A stretch of 64,000 bases of DNA from Pseudomonas monteilii (GTDB lineage Bacteria; Pseudomonadota; Gammaproteobacteria; Pseudomonadales; Pseudomonadaceae), in NCBI GenBank assembly GCA_001534745.1, contig CP013997.1, forward strand, positions 868,001 through 932,000, in the 5' to 3' direction. Positions 39,036-48,537 of this stretch are shown here, one piece after another (within the stretch, counting starts at the first letter, position 1; every line of letters starts with the position of its first letter). The position numbers and the translations under genes are program-made. Below the pieces are notes generated by a model. It did no database searches and was not told the DNA's origin. It was given only the letters and a program-made list of their open reading frames with translations.

Positions 39036-39830
39036 GTGGGGGCGGGCTTGCCCGCGATAGCGTCCGATCCGTCACCGCCTGCATCGCGGGCAAGCCCGCT
39101 CCCACAAGCTGCTCACGCAGCCAGGTCGGCGCTAAGCTGACAAGTTGCCGAGATCTGAGTGGGAGCTTGCCAGCGATAGCGTCCTATCAGGCGCCGCCTG
39201 CATCGCGGGCAGGCCCCCACAAGCTGCTCACGCAGCCAGGTCGGCACTGAGCTGACAAGTTGCCGAGGTCTGGGTGGGAGCTGGCTTGCCAGCGATAGGG
39301 CCCTATCAGGCGCTGCTTGCATCGCGGGCAAGCCCGCTCCCACAAGCTGCTCACGCAGCCAGGTCGGCACTGAGCTGACAAGTTGCCGAGATCTGGGTGG
39401 GAGCTGGCTTGCCAGCGATAGGGCCCTATCAGGCGCTGCTTGCATCGCAGGCAAGCCCGCTCCCACAAGCTGCTCACGCAGCCAGGTCGGCACTGAGCTG
39501 ACAAGTTGCCGAGGTCTGGGTGGGAGCTGGCTTGCCAGCGATAGGGCCCTATCAGGCGCCGCCTGCATCGCGGGCAAGCCCGCTCCCACAAGCTGCTCAT
39601 GCAGCCAGGTCGGCACTAAGCTGACAAGTTGCCGAGGTCTGGGTGGGAGCTGGCTTGCCAGCGATAGGGCCCTATCAGGCGCCGCCTGCATCGCGGGCAA
39701 GCCCGCTCCCACAAGCTGCTCATGCAGCCAGGTCGGCACTAAGCTGACAAGTTGCCGAGGTCTGGGTGGGAGCTGGCTTGCCAGCGATAGGGCCCTATCA
39801 GGCGCCGCCTGCATCGCGGGCATGCCCCAC
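39036..39830. repeat. Tandem array of seven REPIN-like units
   Basis: Units begin at about 39036, 39161, 39276, 39399, 39522, 39645 and 39768; the last four intervals are exactly 123 bp, the earlier ones 125 and 115. Each unit is a REPIN (GGGAGCTGGCTTGCCAGCGA, a short linker GGCCCTATCAGGCGC, then the inverted half GCGGGCAAGCCCGCTCCCAC) plus a 50-55-bp spacer. Differences between units are single bases (CTGCTTGC/CCGCCTGC, CTGAG/CTAAG), so expansion is recent. It fills the 991-bp gap 38947-39937; nothing else is visible there. Confidence 0.92.
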
Positions 39831-39937
39831 AAAGAGATTTCGTCAGTCTGTAAGGCCCGCAATGCCGTTCAGGCTGTGCAGCCCTTGCCGGGGCGCCAGA
39901 CCGGCCGCGATCAGGCCTGCAACGCCCACAACATCCA

Positions 39938-40504
39938 TCAACGCGGCGACCGCTTCGCCGCCTGCCACAACACCTCGTCCACGCCCTGGCGTCGCCCGAT
40001 GATCCGCGCCGCCACGAACAGCAGGTCCGACAACCGGTTCACATAGGCCAACCCCACCCCGGCCAACGGCTCCACCTGGTTGAGCTGCTGGCAACGCCGC
40101 TCGGCCGTGCGCGCCAGGCTGCGGCACACATGGGCCTGGGCCACCAACGCCGAGCCGCCTGGCAGGATAAAGTTCTCCAACGGCCCCAGCTCGTCGTTCC
40201 AGTGATCGATCGCCGCCTCCAGCCGCTCGACTTCGCCGGTGTCCAAGGCCTGGTAGCTGGGCATCGCCAGCTCGCCTCCCAGGTCGAAGAGCCGGTGCTG
40301 GCAGGGCGCCAATACTTCGCTCACTTCGTCCAGGCCCACTTCGGCCAACCCGGCCAGCAACAGACCGAGCTGGCTGTTCAGGCTGTCCACTTCGCCGATG
40401 GCTTCGATGCGCGGGTGATCCTTGGGCACGCGGCGGCCATCGCCCAGGCCCGTTTCGCCCTTGTCACCCGTGCGGGTGTAGATCTTGGAAAGCCGAAAGC
40501 CCAT
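39938..40504 (-). CDS. PduO-type cob(I)alamin adenosyltransferase
   Basis: 188 residues from MGFRLSKIYTRTGDKGETGL; a longer upstream frame overlaps the kinase gene and is rejected. The ATP-binding TRTGDKGETGLGDGRR and the RSLARTAERRCQQL helix, including the RTAER Arg, are family signatures. The enzyme attaches adenosine from ATP to reduced cobalamin. It begins one base after the sensor kinase stop, in the same row. Confidence 0.93.
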   Translation of the reverse strand: MGFRLSKIYTRTGDKGETGLGDGRRVPKDHPRIEAIGEVDSLNSQLGLLLAGLAEVGLDEVSEVLAPCQHRLFDLGGELAMPSYQALDTGEVERLEAAIDHWNDELGPLENFILPGGSALVAQAHVCRSLARTAERRCQQLNQVEPLAGVGLAYVNRLSDLLFVAARIIGRRQGVDEVLWQAAKRSPR

Positions 40505-40505
40505 G

Positions 40506-42533
40506 TCATGATTCCTCGGTGTCCACGGGCAGCGCTGGCGTGCCCAGGGGCAGGCGCAGCGTGAAGCAGGTGCCCTGGCCGGGCGCCGACTGCACTTCCA
40601 TCTGCCCTTTGTGGTTGTTGGTGATGATGAAGTAGGACACGGACAACCCCAGCCCGGTGCCCTGGCCGATCTCCTTGGTGGTGAAGAAGGGCTCGAAGGT
40701 GCGCTTACGCACGGCCTCCGACATGCCGACGCCATTGTCCTCGACCTGGATTTCTGCCCAAGGCGGATTGAGCCGGGTGCGGAGGATGATACGTCCCGGC
40801 TCGCCGCCCTCAGGTCGCTGATGAATCGCCTGGGCAGCGTTCTTCAGCAGGTTGAGCAGCACCTGTTCCAGCTCGTTCGCGGTGCAGGGCACCGGCCCCA
40901 GTGCCGGGTCGAACTGCCGCACGATCGACTGGCCCTTGAAATCGAAGCCGATGGTCAGGTCGAAGTCGTTCCCGGCGATCTCCACGGCCTGATCGATCAA
41001 GGCAGCCAGGTCACAGGGGATCAGCTGTCGATCGCTGCGGCGGCTGAAATTGAGCATGTGGGTGACGATCTTGGCCGCGCGCCCGCCGGCCTGCTGGATA
41101 CCCTCGAGCAACTGCGGGATCTCCCGGGCTTCCAGATAGCGATTGATGTCGGCCAGGTCCAGGTGCAACGCCTCGGCCTGCTCCAGGTTGCGTGGCAGCT
41201 CGGGAGACAGGCGGCGGCGGATGTTCTGCACGTTGTGCACGATCGCCCCGAGCGGGTTGTTGATCTCGTGCGCCATCCCGGCGGCCAGACCGCCCACCGA
41301 GAGCATCTTTTCCGACTGGACCATCATTTCTTCCAGCGACAGGCGCTGGGTGATGTCGTCGATCCGGATCACCACGCCACGGCCACCGCCGCCGGTCAGG
41401 GGGTAGAACGTCAGGGCATAGTGACGCGGCTCGTCGTGCTTGGGCCAGGTGACCCGCTCGATCTTCTCCACCCGATGCTGCTGCACACTGGCCCTGAGCT
41501 GCGGCAGGAAAGGCTTGAGCGGCTCGAAGGCGAGAAACACCGGTTGGTTCAGCGCCTCCTCCAGGCGCGTGCCGGAGAGCGCCGTGGCTTCCTGGTTCCA
41601 CTGGGTCACGTACAGCTGCTCGTCGAGCGCGATCAAGGCCGAGGGCATCGAGTCGATGATGCTGTTGAGGTAGTTCTGAAAGCCGGTGAGCTTCTTTTCG
41701 ATCTTGCTGCGTACCTGGACTTCCAGCTCCAGCTTGCGGTTGGTATGGCGTGTTTCTTCAGCCAGCCCCTGGGCCTGGTCGAAGGCCGACTGGAATTCGT
41801 CGCGAGCACGCTTGAGCTGCTGCTCGCGCGCCTCGATGCGCGACAGCATGGTGTTGAAAGCCTGGGCCAGGCTGCCGATCTCGTCGTCGTTGCCGGGCTG
41901 GGCGCGCAGGGCGTAGCTTTCTTCGCGGGTGACCTGGCGGCTGAGCTCTTCAAGCTGGTGGATCGGCTGGGTGATCAGCCGCTTGATCTGCCGCGCCACC
42001 ACCAGCCAGAGCAGGATGCTGAACACCAGGATGCCCAGGCTGGCCGTCAGGGTGCCGGTGTAGAACGCCATGGGCAGTTCGCTGCTGGCCACCAGCAGCA
42101 GGTGCGAGGGCGGGCTGCCGGGGCGGGGCAGACGGATCAGCTGCGTGCTGCGAAACTCGGTCAGGCGCCAGGCCTCGATGTTGCGGTAGCGCTTGGGCAG
42201 GGTCAGCGGCTCGCCATGCTGGATCTGCGCCAGCAGGCGTCCGTCGCTGCCGTAGATCGCGCCTGCACGCAGCGGCGCGTAGTCGTGCAGCGTCTCGAGC
42301 AACGCGGTGGCGGAGGCGGGCGATTCACCGGCGCGTGCCGACAGCTGGGGGTTGGCGACCAGCCGACCAAGGGTCTGCAGCGCCTGGGGGGCCATGCTTT
42401 CCTGGGTGATCCAGTAGGCGGCGCTGATGAAGGTCAGGTTGGCGACCACCAGGATCGTCACCAGCAGCACCAGCAGGGCTGCCAGCAGTTTCTGCCCGAC
42501 CGGGAGGTCTTCCAGGCGTTGGCGCAAAGTCAT
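40506..42533 (-). CDS. Membrane sensor histidine kinase with HAMP and PAS domains
   Basis: 675 residues from ATG 42533 (MTLRQRLEDLPVGQKL). TM1 near residues 14-36 and TM2 near 158-180 enclose a periplasmic sensor region. HAMP, coiled coil and a PAS domain (SIIDSMPSALIALDEQ) follow. The H-box GGLAAGMAHEINNPLGAIVH places the phosphorylated His at 422. The C-terminal ATPase has VLLNLLKNAAQAI (N box), VEDNGVGM (G1) and GTGLGLSVSY (G2). No receiver domain and no adjacent response-regulator gene, so its partner is elsewhere. Signal unknown. Confidence 0.9.
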   Translation of the reverse strand: MTLRQRLEDLPVGQKLLAALLVLLVTILVVANLTFISAAYWITQESMAPQALQTLGRLVANPQLSARAGESPASATALLETLHDYAPLRAGAIYGSDGRLLAQIQHGEPLTLPKRYRNIEAWRLTEFRSTQLIRLPRPGSPPSHLLLVASSELPMAFYTGTLTASLGILVFSILLWLVVARQIKRLITQPIHQLEELSRQVTREESYALRAQPGNDDEIGSLAQAFNTMLSRIEAREQQLKRARDEFQSAFDQAQGLAEETRHTNRKLELEVQVRSKIEKKLTGFQNYLNSIIDSMPSALIALDEQLYVTQWNQEATALSGTRLEEALNQPVFLAFEPLKPFLPQLRASVQQHRVEKIERVTWPKHDEPRHYALTFYPLTGGGGRGVVIRIDDITQRLSLEEMMVQSEKMLSVGGLAAGMAHEINNPLGAIVHNVQNIRRRLSPELPRNLEQAEALHLDLADINRYLEAREIPQLLEGIQQAGGRAAKIVTHMLNFSRRSDRQLIPCDLAALIDQAVEIAGNDFDLTIGFDFKGQSIVRQFDPALGPVPCTANELEQVLLNLLKNAAQAIHQRPEGGEPGRIILRTRLNPPWAEIQVEDNGVGMSEAVRKRTFEPFFTTKEIGQGTGLGLSVSYFIITNNHKGQMEVQSAPGQGTCFTLRLPLGTPALPVDTEES

Positions 42534-42570
42534 GGGCGTGGCACTGTCCGTGAAGGTGGAGGGCGGGCCG

Positions 42571-43530
<960 letters not shown>

Positions 43531-43592
43531 TCAATCCCCACGCGCTCCATCGTCGGTCTCGACGCGAGGGGCGCCTATATCTGGAGAGCAGC

Positions 43593-44078
43593 ATGCCTTC
43601 GTTCGACGTGGTATCGGAACTGGACAAGCACGAGGTGCACAACGCGGTCGACAACGCCATCAAGGAGCTTGATCGCCGTTACGACCTCAAGGGCAAGGGC
43701 AACTTCGAGTTCAAGGAAAAGGACAAGACCGTCGTGCTGACGGCCGAGGCCGAGTTCCAGCTCGAAGCGATGGTCGAGATCCTGCGCCTGGCCCTGGTCA
43801 AGCGCAAGATCGACGTCAAGTGCCTGGAAGTCAAGGACGCCTATCCGTCCGGCAAGGAGATGAAACAGGAAGCGATCTTCCGGGAAGGCATCGACAAGGA
43901 GCTGGCCAAGAAGATCGTCGCCAAGGTCAAGGACGCCAAGCTCAAGGTGCAGGCCGCCATCCAGGGCGAGCAGGTGCGCATCACCGGCAAGAAGCGCGAC
44001 GACCTGCAGGAGGCCATCGCCACCCTGCGCACCATGGACTTCGACATGCCCCTGCAATTCAACAACTTCCGCGACTGA
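43593..44078 (+). CDS. yajQ: YajQ family nucleotide-binding protein
   Basis: 161 residues, full length. The N-terminus [20 protein letters not shown] and RYDLKGKG are diagnostic; the end is [14 protein letters not shown]. Two ferredoxin-like domains bind nucleotides; homologues in Pseudomonas and Xanthomonas bind c-di-GMP and affect virulence genes. GGAGAGCAGC precedes the ATG. Followed by a strong terminator. Confidence 0.95.
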   Translation: MPSFDVVSELDKHEVHNAVDNAIKELDRRYDLKGKGNFEFKEKDKTVVLTAEAEFQLEAMVEILRLALVKRKIDVKCLEVKDAYPSGKEMKQEAIFREGIDKELAKKIVAKVKDAKLKVQAAIQGEQVRITGKKRDDLQEAIATLRTMDFDMPLQFNNFRD

Positions 44079-44129
44079 TGGCCGGCCGGGCCGGAACCTT
44101 GCCCGGCTGACACAGTCCACCGCTTCCCG

Positions 44130-44159
44130 AGGCCGCCAACCCAGGCGGCCTGTTTTTTT
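44130..44159 (+). terminator. Rho-independent terminator after yajQ
   Basis: Stem AGGCCGCC/GGCGGCCT with a 6-nt loop, then G and seven Ts. Confidence 0.92.
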
Positions 44160-44189
44160 GTTCCTGCCGCTCGATTCCGGGAGACCTAC

Positions 44190-45032
44190 ATGGATTTGAA
44201 CGCCGAAGTGGACCACCTGGTCCGCACCTCGCAAAGCTGGATTCCCCTGATCGTGCAATACAGCGGCCGCCTGCTGCTGGCCCTGGTGACGCTGGCGATC
44301 GGCTGGTGGATCGTCAACCGCCTGAGCGCGCGCCTGGGCAAGCTGGTGAGCATTCGCCATTCCGATCCGGCGCTGCAAGGCTTCATCAGCACCCTGGCCA
44401 ACATCATCCTGAAGATCCTGCTGTTCGTCAGCGTGGCGTCGATGATCGGCATCGAGACCACCTCCTTCGTCGCCGCCATCGGTGCCGCGGGCCTGGCCAT
44501 CGGCCTGGCGTTGCAGGGCAGCCTGGCGAACTTCGCCGGGGGCGTGCTGATCCTGCTGTTCCGTCCGTTCCGCCTGGGCGACTGGATCGAAGCGCAAGGC
44601 GTCAGCGGGACCGTCGACACCATCCAGATCTTCCACACCGTGCTGCGCACCGGTGACAACAAGACCGTGATCGTGCCCAACGGCAGCCTGTCCAACGGCA
44701 TCATCACCAACTACAACCGTCAGCCGACGCGTCAGGTGGTGTTCAACGTCGGGGTCGACTACGACGCCGATCTGCAGAAGGCCCGACAGGTGCTGCTCGA
44801 CCTGGCCAAGGACCCGCGTGTGCTGCCCGATCCGGCACCTGTCGCCGTGATTTCGGAGCTGGGCGACAGCTCGATCACCGTGTCGCTGCGGGTCTGGGTC
44901 AAGACGCCGGACTACTGGAGCCTGATGTTCATGCTCAACGAGCAGACCCGTGATCGCCTGCGTGCCGAAGGCATCGACATTCCGTTCCCGCAGCGGGTGA
45001 TCCGCGTGGTGCAGGAGCCAGTAGCGCAGTGA
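44190..45032 (+). CDS. mscS: Small-conductance mechanosensitive channel MscS
   Basis: 280 residues, close to E. coli MscS. Three membrane segments; TM3 is the pore helix GAAGLAIGLALQGSLANFAGG with the Ala/Gly packing pattern, followed by FRPFRLGDWIEAQGVSGTV (beta domain) and NGSLSNGIITNYNRQPTRQ. It opens under membrane tension to release solutes on osmotic downshock. Confidence 0.96.
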   Translation: MDLNAEVDHLVRTSQSWIPLIVQYSGRLLLALVTLAIGWWIVNRLSARLGKLVSIRHSDPALQGFISTLANIILKILLFVSVASMIGIETTSFVAAIGAAGLAIGLALQGSLANFAGGVLILLFRPFRLGDWIEAQGVSGTVDTIQIFHTVLRTGDNKTVIVPNGSLSNGIITNYNRQPTRQVVFNVGVDYDADLQKARQVLLDLAKDPRVLPDPAPVAVISELGDSSITVSLRVWVKTPDYWSLMFMLNEQTRDRLRAEGIDIPFPQRVIRVVQEPVAQ

Positions 45033-45124
45033 TTCGGTAGCAACACGCTGCAAGCTTCGAGCGGCAAGCTGAAGCGGGTGACGGATAGTTCGGTATTCGA
45101 TGCTTGCAGCTTGTCGCTTGTAGT

Positions 45125-45158
45125 AGGTGGCGCGCAGCCTGTAGCCTGCGCGCCACCT
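45125..45158. repeat. Perfect 13-bp hairpin upstream of the MFS gene
   Basis: AGGTGGCGCGCAG and CTGCGCGCCACCT with loop CCTGTAGC, ending 20 bp before the MFS start. No T-run, so not a standard terminator. Upstream, GCTGCAAGC (about 45050) and GCTTGCAGC (about 45104) form a looser inverted pair. Confidence 0.6.
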
Positions 45159-45178
45159 CCCTGCCGCCGAACCCCGTC

Positions 45179-46441
45179 ATGACGCCTCTTCTGCACATCA
45201 CTCCACGCCGCGCCCTGGCCTTCGGCCTGATCCTGGCGCTCTTCGAGCTCTTGACCTACCTGGCCAGCGACGCCGTCATGCCGGCGATGCCGGTCGTGGT
45301 CGCCGACCTTCAGGCCAGCCCCGACTACATTCCCCATGCGCTCAACCTGTACCTGCTCGGCGGTGTGGTGCTGCAATGGCTGATCGGCCCGCTGGCCGAT
45401 CGCTATGGCCGACGGCCTCTGCTGCTGAGTGGCTGCGCCTGTTTCGCCATCGCTTGCCTGGCGACCTACTGGGTTCACGACATCGGTCTGTTCAACCTGC
45501 TGCGGTTGTTGCAGGGCATCGGCCTGGGCTTCGTCGTCACGGTCAGCTACCCCGCGCTGAACGAAGCCTTCAGCGAGGCGGATGCGGTACGCATGATGGC
45601 GCTGTTGGCCAATATCGCCTTGCTGTCGCCACTGTTGGGGCCGTTGATCGGCACCCTGATGCTGCAGTGGCTCGACTGGCGCTGGCTGTTCGTGGCCTTT
45701 GCGGCCGGGGCGGTATTGACCTGGCTGGCGCTCTATCGACTGATGCCGGAAACCTTGGGGGTAGAGCGCCGTGATGGATCGCGTCTGCCGTTCACGCCGA
45801 TCCAGGTGCTGCCTCTGGTGCAAGGCTACGGACGCTTGCTGGCCAACCGCCGCTTCATCGCCGGCAGTGTGGCCCTGGGGCTGGTCAGTCTGCCCCTGAT
45901 TGGCTGGATCGGCCTGTCGCCCGTGCTGCTGATCCACGACGAAGGGCTCAGCACTCTGGCCTATGCGCTCTGGCAGCTTCCCGTCTTCGCCGGGCTGATC
46001 AGCGGCAACCTGATCATCAACCGCATCGCCGATCGCTATCCGCTGCACCGACTGGTGCAGGGCGCGCTGTGGCCGTACCTGGCCGGTCTATTGGGCATGG
46101 TGGTGGCGACGGCCTGGTGGCCGAGCGTGCTCAGCCTGGTGGTCGGGCTGACGGTCTACGCCCTGGGCCTGGGGGTGGCCAACGCCGTGTTGTACCGGCT
46201 GACGCTGTTCGCCAGCGATCAGAGCAAAGGGCTGGTGTCGGCGATGCTGGGCATGATCACCATCGCCTTGCTGGGGTTGGGCGGCGTGCTGATGGCCATG
46301 CTTGGCGCGGGCGCCAGCCTGCTGCACTTCGCGGTGATCGCCGGCGTGGCCGGGGCCTTGGCCCTGTGGCCGTTGCGCCGGGTGATCCGCGACAGCCGCG
46401 ATGCTTTCGAGAGCGCTGGAGCCAAGCCTTCCACGCCCTGA
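45179..46441 (+). CDS. MFS drug/solute exporter (DHA1 type)
   Basis: 420 residues from ATG 45179 (MTPLLHITPRRALAFGL); upstream in-frame sequence is repeat DNA. Twelve membrane segments; motif A after TM2 is GPLADRYGRRPLLLSG, and TM1 has ELLTYLASDAVMPAMP with the acidic residue typical of MdfA/CmlA-like multidrug exporters. RLLQGIGLGFVVTVSYPALNE resembles motif C-adjacent TM4. Substrate unknown. Ends tail to tail with ampG. Confidence 0.82.
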   Translation: MTPLLHITPRRALAFGLILALFELLTYLASDAVMPAMPVVVADLQASPDYIPHALNLYLLGGVVLQWLIGPLADRYGRRPLLLSGCACFAIACLATYWVHDIGLFNLLRLLQGIGLGFVVTVSYPALNEAFSEADAVRMMALLANIALLSPLLGPLIGTLMLQWLDWRWLFVAFAAGAVLTWLALYRLMPETLGVERRDGSRLPFTPIQVLPLVQGYGRLLANRRFIAGSVALGLVSLPLIGWIGLSPVLLIHDEGLSTLAYALWQLPVFAGLISGNLIINRIADRYPLHRLVQGALWPYLAGLLGMVVATAWWPSVLSLVVGLTVYALGLGVANAVLYRLTLFASDQSKGLVSAMLGMITIALLGLGGVLMAMLGAGASLLHFAVIAGVAGALALWPLRRVIRDSRDAFESAGAKPSTP

Positions 46442-46451
46442 TCAGGGCGTG
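46432..46451. terminator. Perfect 20-bp palindrome across two convergent stop codons
   Basis: CACGCCCTGA and its complement TCAGGGCGTG meet without a loop; the TGA of each gene lies at the centre. It could form a hairpin in either transcript, but there is no U-run on either side. Confidence 0.45.
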
Positions 46452-47989
46452 TCGGTGGCCTGTGCTTCGCCCGGCGCCTGCTTGCCGCGCCCGACTTCCT
46501 GATGCCAGTGCAAGGCGATCAGGATCAGGGTCGGCACACCCAGCAGGGCGGTGATCAGGAAGAAGTTGTGATAGCCGAGCTTTTCCACCATGACCCCGGA
46601 ATAACCGCCGATCAGGCGCGGAAGCAGCAGCATGATCGAGCTGAGCAGGGCGTACTGGGTCGCGGAGAACTTCAGGTTGGTAAGGCTCGACAGATAGGCC
46701 ACGAAGGCCGAGGTCGCCAGCCCGGAGCTGAAGTTGTCCAGCGAGATGGTCACCACCAGCATCTCCAGGTTCGGCCCCATGTCGGCCAGCATCAGGAACA
46801 GGATGTTGGTCGCCGCCGACGCCGCGCCGCCGATGAACAGAATCGGCAGGATGCCGAAACGAACGATCAGCAGACCCCCCGCGCCTGCGCCGACCAAGGT
46901 CATGATCAGGCCGAAGATCTTGCTCACACTGGCGATCTGGTCCTTGGTGAAGCCCTGGTCGATGTAGAACACGTTGGCCATCACCCCCATCACCGTGTCG
47001 GACATCCGGTAGGTGGCGATCAGCCCCAGCAGCAGCAAGGCCTGCCAGCGGTAGCGGACGATGAAGTCGTTGATGGGCGTCAGCACCGGTGCCAGGCCGC
47101 GCCGGCCCATGGAGGACAGGCAGGCCCAGGTCAGGCTGGTGTAGAGGATCGCGCGCAGGAAGGCCCGGTCCTCGAGCAGCAGGTCCAGCGGCGTGGCACT
47201 GCCGAAGACCATGCTGGCCCAGTCGGTGTTGAACAGCTGCGTGAACATGGCCGGCACCGAGACCAGCAGGATGATCAGCACGAACACCGAGGCGAGCTGG
47301 TGGGTCAGGCCGTAGCGCGCGGCCGACAACTGAGTCTGCAGCGCAACCGGCGGCTCGCGCATGACCAGCGTGGTGAACACCGCCGGCAGCATGATCAGGC
47401 CGAACAGCACGTAAGTGCCCGTCCAGGCTTCGTGCAGGTAGCTAAAGCCCGTGGAGCCGAACCATTCGGCGAAGAACAGCGCGCCGGCGGTGGCGAGCAG
47501 CGCGGCAATGCGGTAGCCGGCCATGTAGCTGGCGGCCAGGGCCGCCTGGCGCTGATCGTCGGCGATTTCCAGGCGATAGGCATCCACCGCGATGTCCTGG
47601 GTGGCCGAGGCGAACGCGACCAGCACGGCAAGGGCGATCAGCCAGGACAGGTGCTTCTGCGGATCGCACAGGCCCATGCCGATCAAGCCTGCCACCACCA
47701 GCACCTGCGACAGCAACAGCCAGGAGCGCCGCCGCCCCAGCCGCCCCAGTACCGGCAGGCGCCACTGGTCGAGCAGGGGTGACCAGACCCACTTGAACGC
47801 ATAGGCCAGCCCGATCAGGCTGGCGTAGCCGATCGTTTCTCGGGCCACGCCGGCCTCGCGCAACCAGACCGACAGCGTCGAGAACACCAGCATGTACGGC
47901 AACCCGGCAGCGAATCCAAGCAGCAGTAGCACCAGCGTGGACGGGCTGGCATAGGCAGCGAGCGCAGCGCGCCAGGTTTTACGGGGCAT
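46442..47989 (-). CDS. ampG: Muropeptide permease AmpG
   Basis: 515 residues, MFS fold with about 14 membrane segments. The opening LVLLLLGFAAGLPYMLVFST and ATQDIAVDAYRLEI are hallmarks. AmpG brings GlcNAc-anhydroMurNAc peptides back into the cytoplasm for peptidoglycan recycling and thereby feeds AmpR-controlled beta-lactamase induction. It complements the precursor genes of the dcw cluster in this window. Confidence 0.93.
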   Translation of the reverse strand: MPRKTWRAALAAYASPSTLVLLLLGFAAGLPYMLVFSTLSVWLREAGVARETIGYASLIGLAYAFKWVWSPLLDQWRLPVLGRLGRRRSWLLLSQVLVVAGLIGMGLCDPQKHLSWLIALAVLVAFASATQDIAVDAYRLEIADDQRQAALAASYMAGYRIAALLATAGALFFAEWFGSTGFSYLHEAWTGTYVLFGLIMLPAVFTTLVMREPPVALQTQLSAARYGLTHQLASVFVLIILLVSVPAMFTQLFNTDWASMVFGSATPLDLLLEDRAFLRAILYTSLTWACLSSMGRRGLAPVLTPINDFIVRYRWQALLLLGLIATYRMSDTVMGVMANVFYIDQGFTKDQIASVSKIFGLIMTLVGAGAGGLLIVRFGILPILFIGGAASAATNILFLMLADMGPNLEMLVVTISLDNFSSGLATSAFVAYLSSLTNLKFSATQYALLSSIMLLLPRLIGGYSGVMVEKLGYHNFFLITALLGVPTLILIALHWHQEVGRGKQAPGEAQATDTP

Positions 47990-48032
47990 GGAGCAACATC
48001 TGCCTCAAGGTTGCGAAAACAAAGCGCGCACT

Positions 48033-48386
48033 CTAACCGCTGTGCTCCACCGGGCGCCAGCCATGGCGCAACATATCCACACGATTGTTCCGGACGGTCA
48101 CGCCTTCGGCACGCAGCCGTGCGCGCTGCTCGTCCCCTGAGACCGTACCGGATGCCAGGCAGAGGCGGCCGCCTGCTCCCAGGACGCGGTGCCACGGCAG
48201 GCGTGTACCGTCGGGCAGTTGGCTCAAGGCACGTCCGACCCAGCGCGCGACAGGCCCCAGCCCGGCCAGGTCGGCCAACTGGCCGTAGCTGACGACCTTG
48301 CCCGGTGGCACCTGGTCGAGCACCAGAAACAGCGCCATTCGTCGGGCGTCCGCCTGTTCGGCGGTCAGGCTGCCGGCCTTGGCCAT
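48033..48386 (-). CDS. Alkyltransferase-like protein (MGMT family without the acceptor Cys)
   Basis: 117 residues. The MGMT DNA-binding domain is complete, but the active-site PCHR is PWHRV here, with Trp65 in place of the alkyl-accepting Cys. This is the form seen in ATL proteins, which bind O6-alkylguanine, cannot repair it, and hand it to nucleotide excision repair. VPPGKVVSYGQLADLAG and the Arg finger region are present. Single gene, 43 bp before ampG in the same direction. Confidence 0.92.
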   Translation of the reverse strand: MAKAGSLTAEQADARRMALFLVLDQVPPGKVVSYGQLADLAGLGPVARWVGRALSQLPDGTRLPWHRVLGAGGRLCLASGTVSGDEQRARLRAEGVTVRNNRVDMLRHGWRPVEHSG

Positions 48387-48537
48387 CAGGGCTTCGCCTG
48401 ATCGGGCAGCAGGACGAAAGGATCAGTGATAAAGATGAGAACGGAACTCAAGTGCATGGGTGCGGTCTGTCCTTGCTTCAATGAAGGGTCGCTGGATAAT
48501 GCCTGCCTTTTTCCTGGAATCTAACCCGTAGTCGCCT

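Noticed and set aside
39036..39830. CRISPR-like regular spacing
   Set aside because: Spacers are as conserved as the repeats, units are 123 bp and made of REP hairpins, and no cas genes are near.
39113..39862. A 249-residue minus-strand ORF with repeated [16 protein letters not shown] blocks
   Set aside because: It is the REPIN array read as protein. The 123-bp period is a multiple of 3, so the frame stays open by geometry, and no start signal is present.
40505..40735. N-terminal extension of the cobalamin adenosyltransferase
   Set aside because: It overlaps the kinase ATPase domain in another frame and is Arg/Pro/Ser-rich noise; MGFRLSKIYTRTGDK is the family start.
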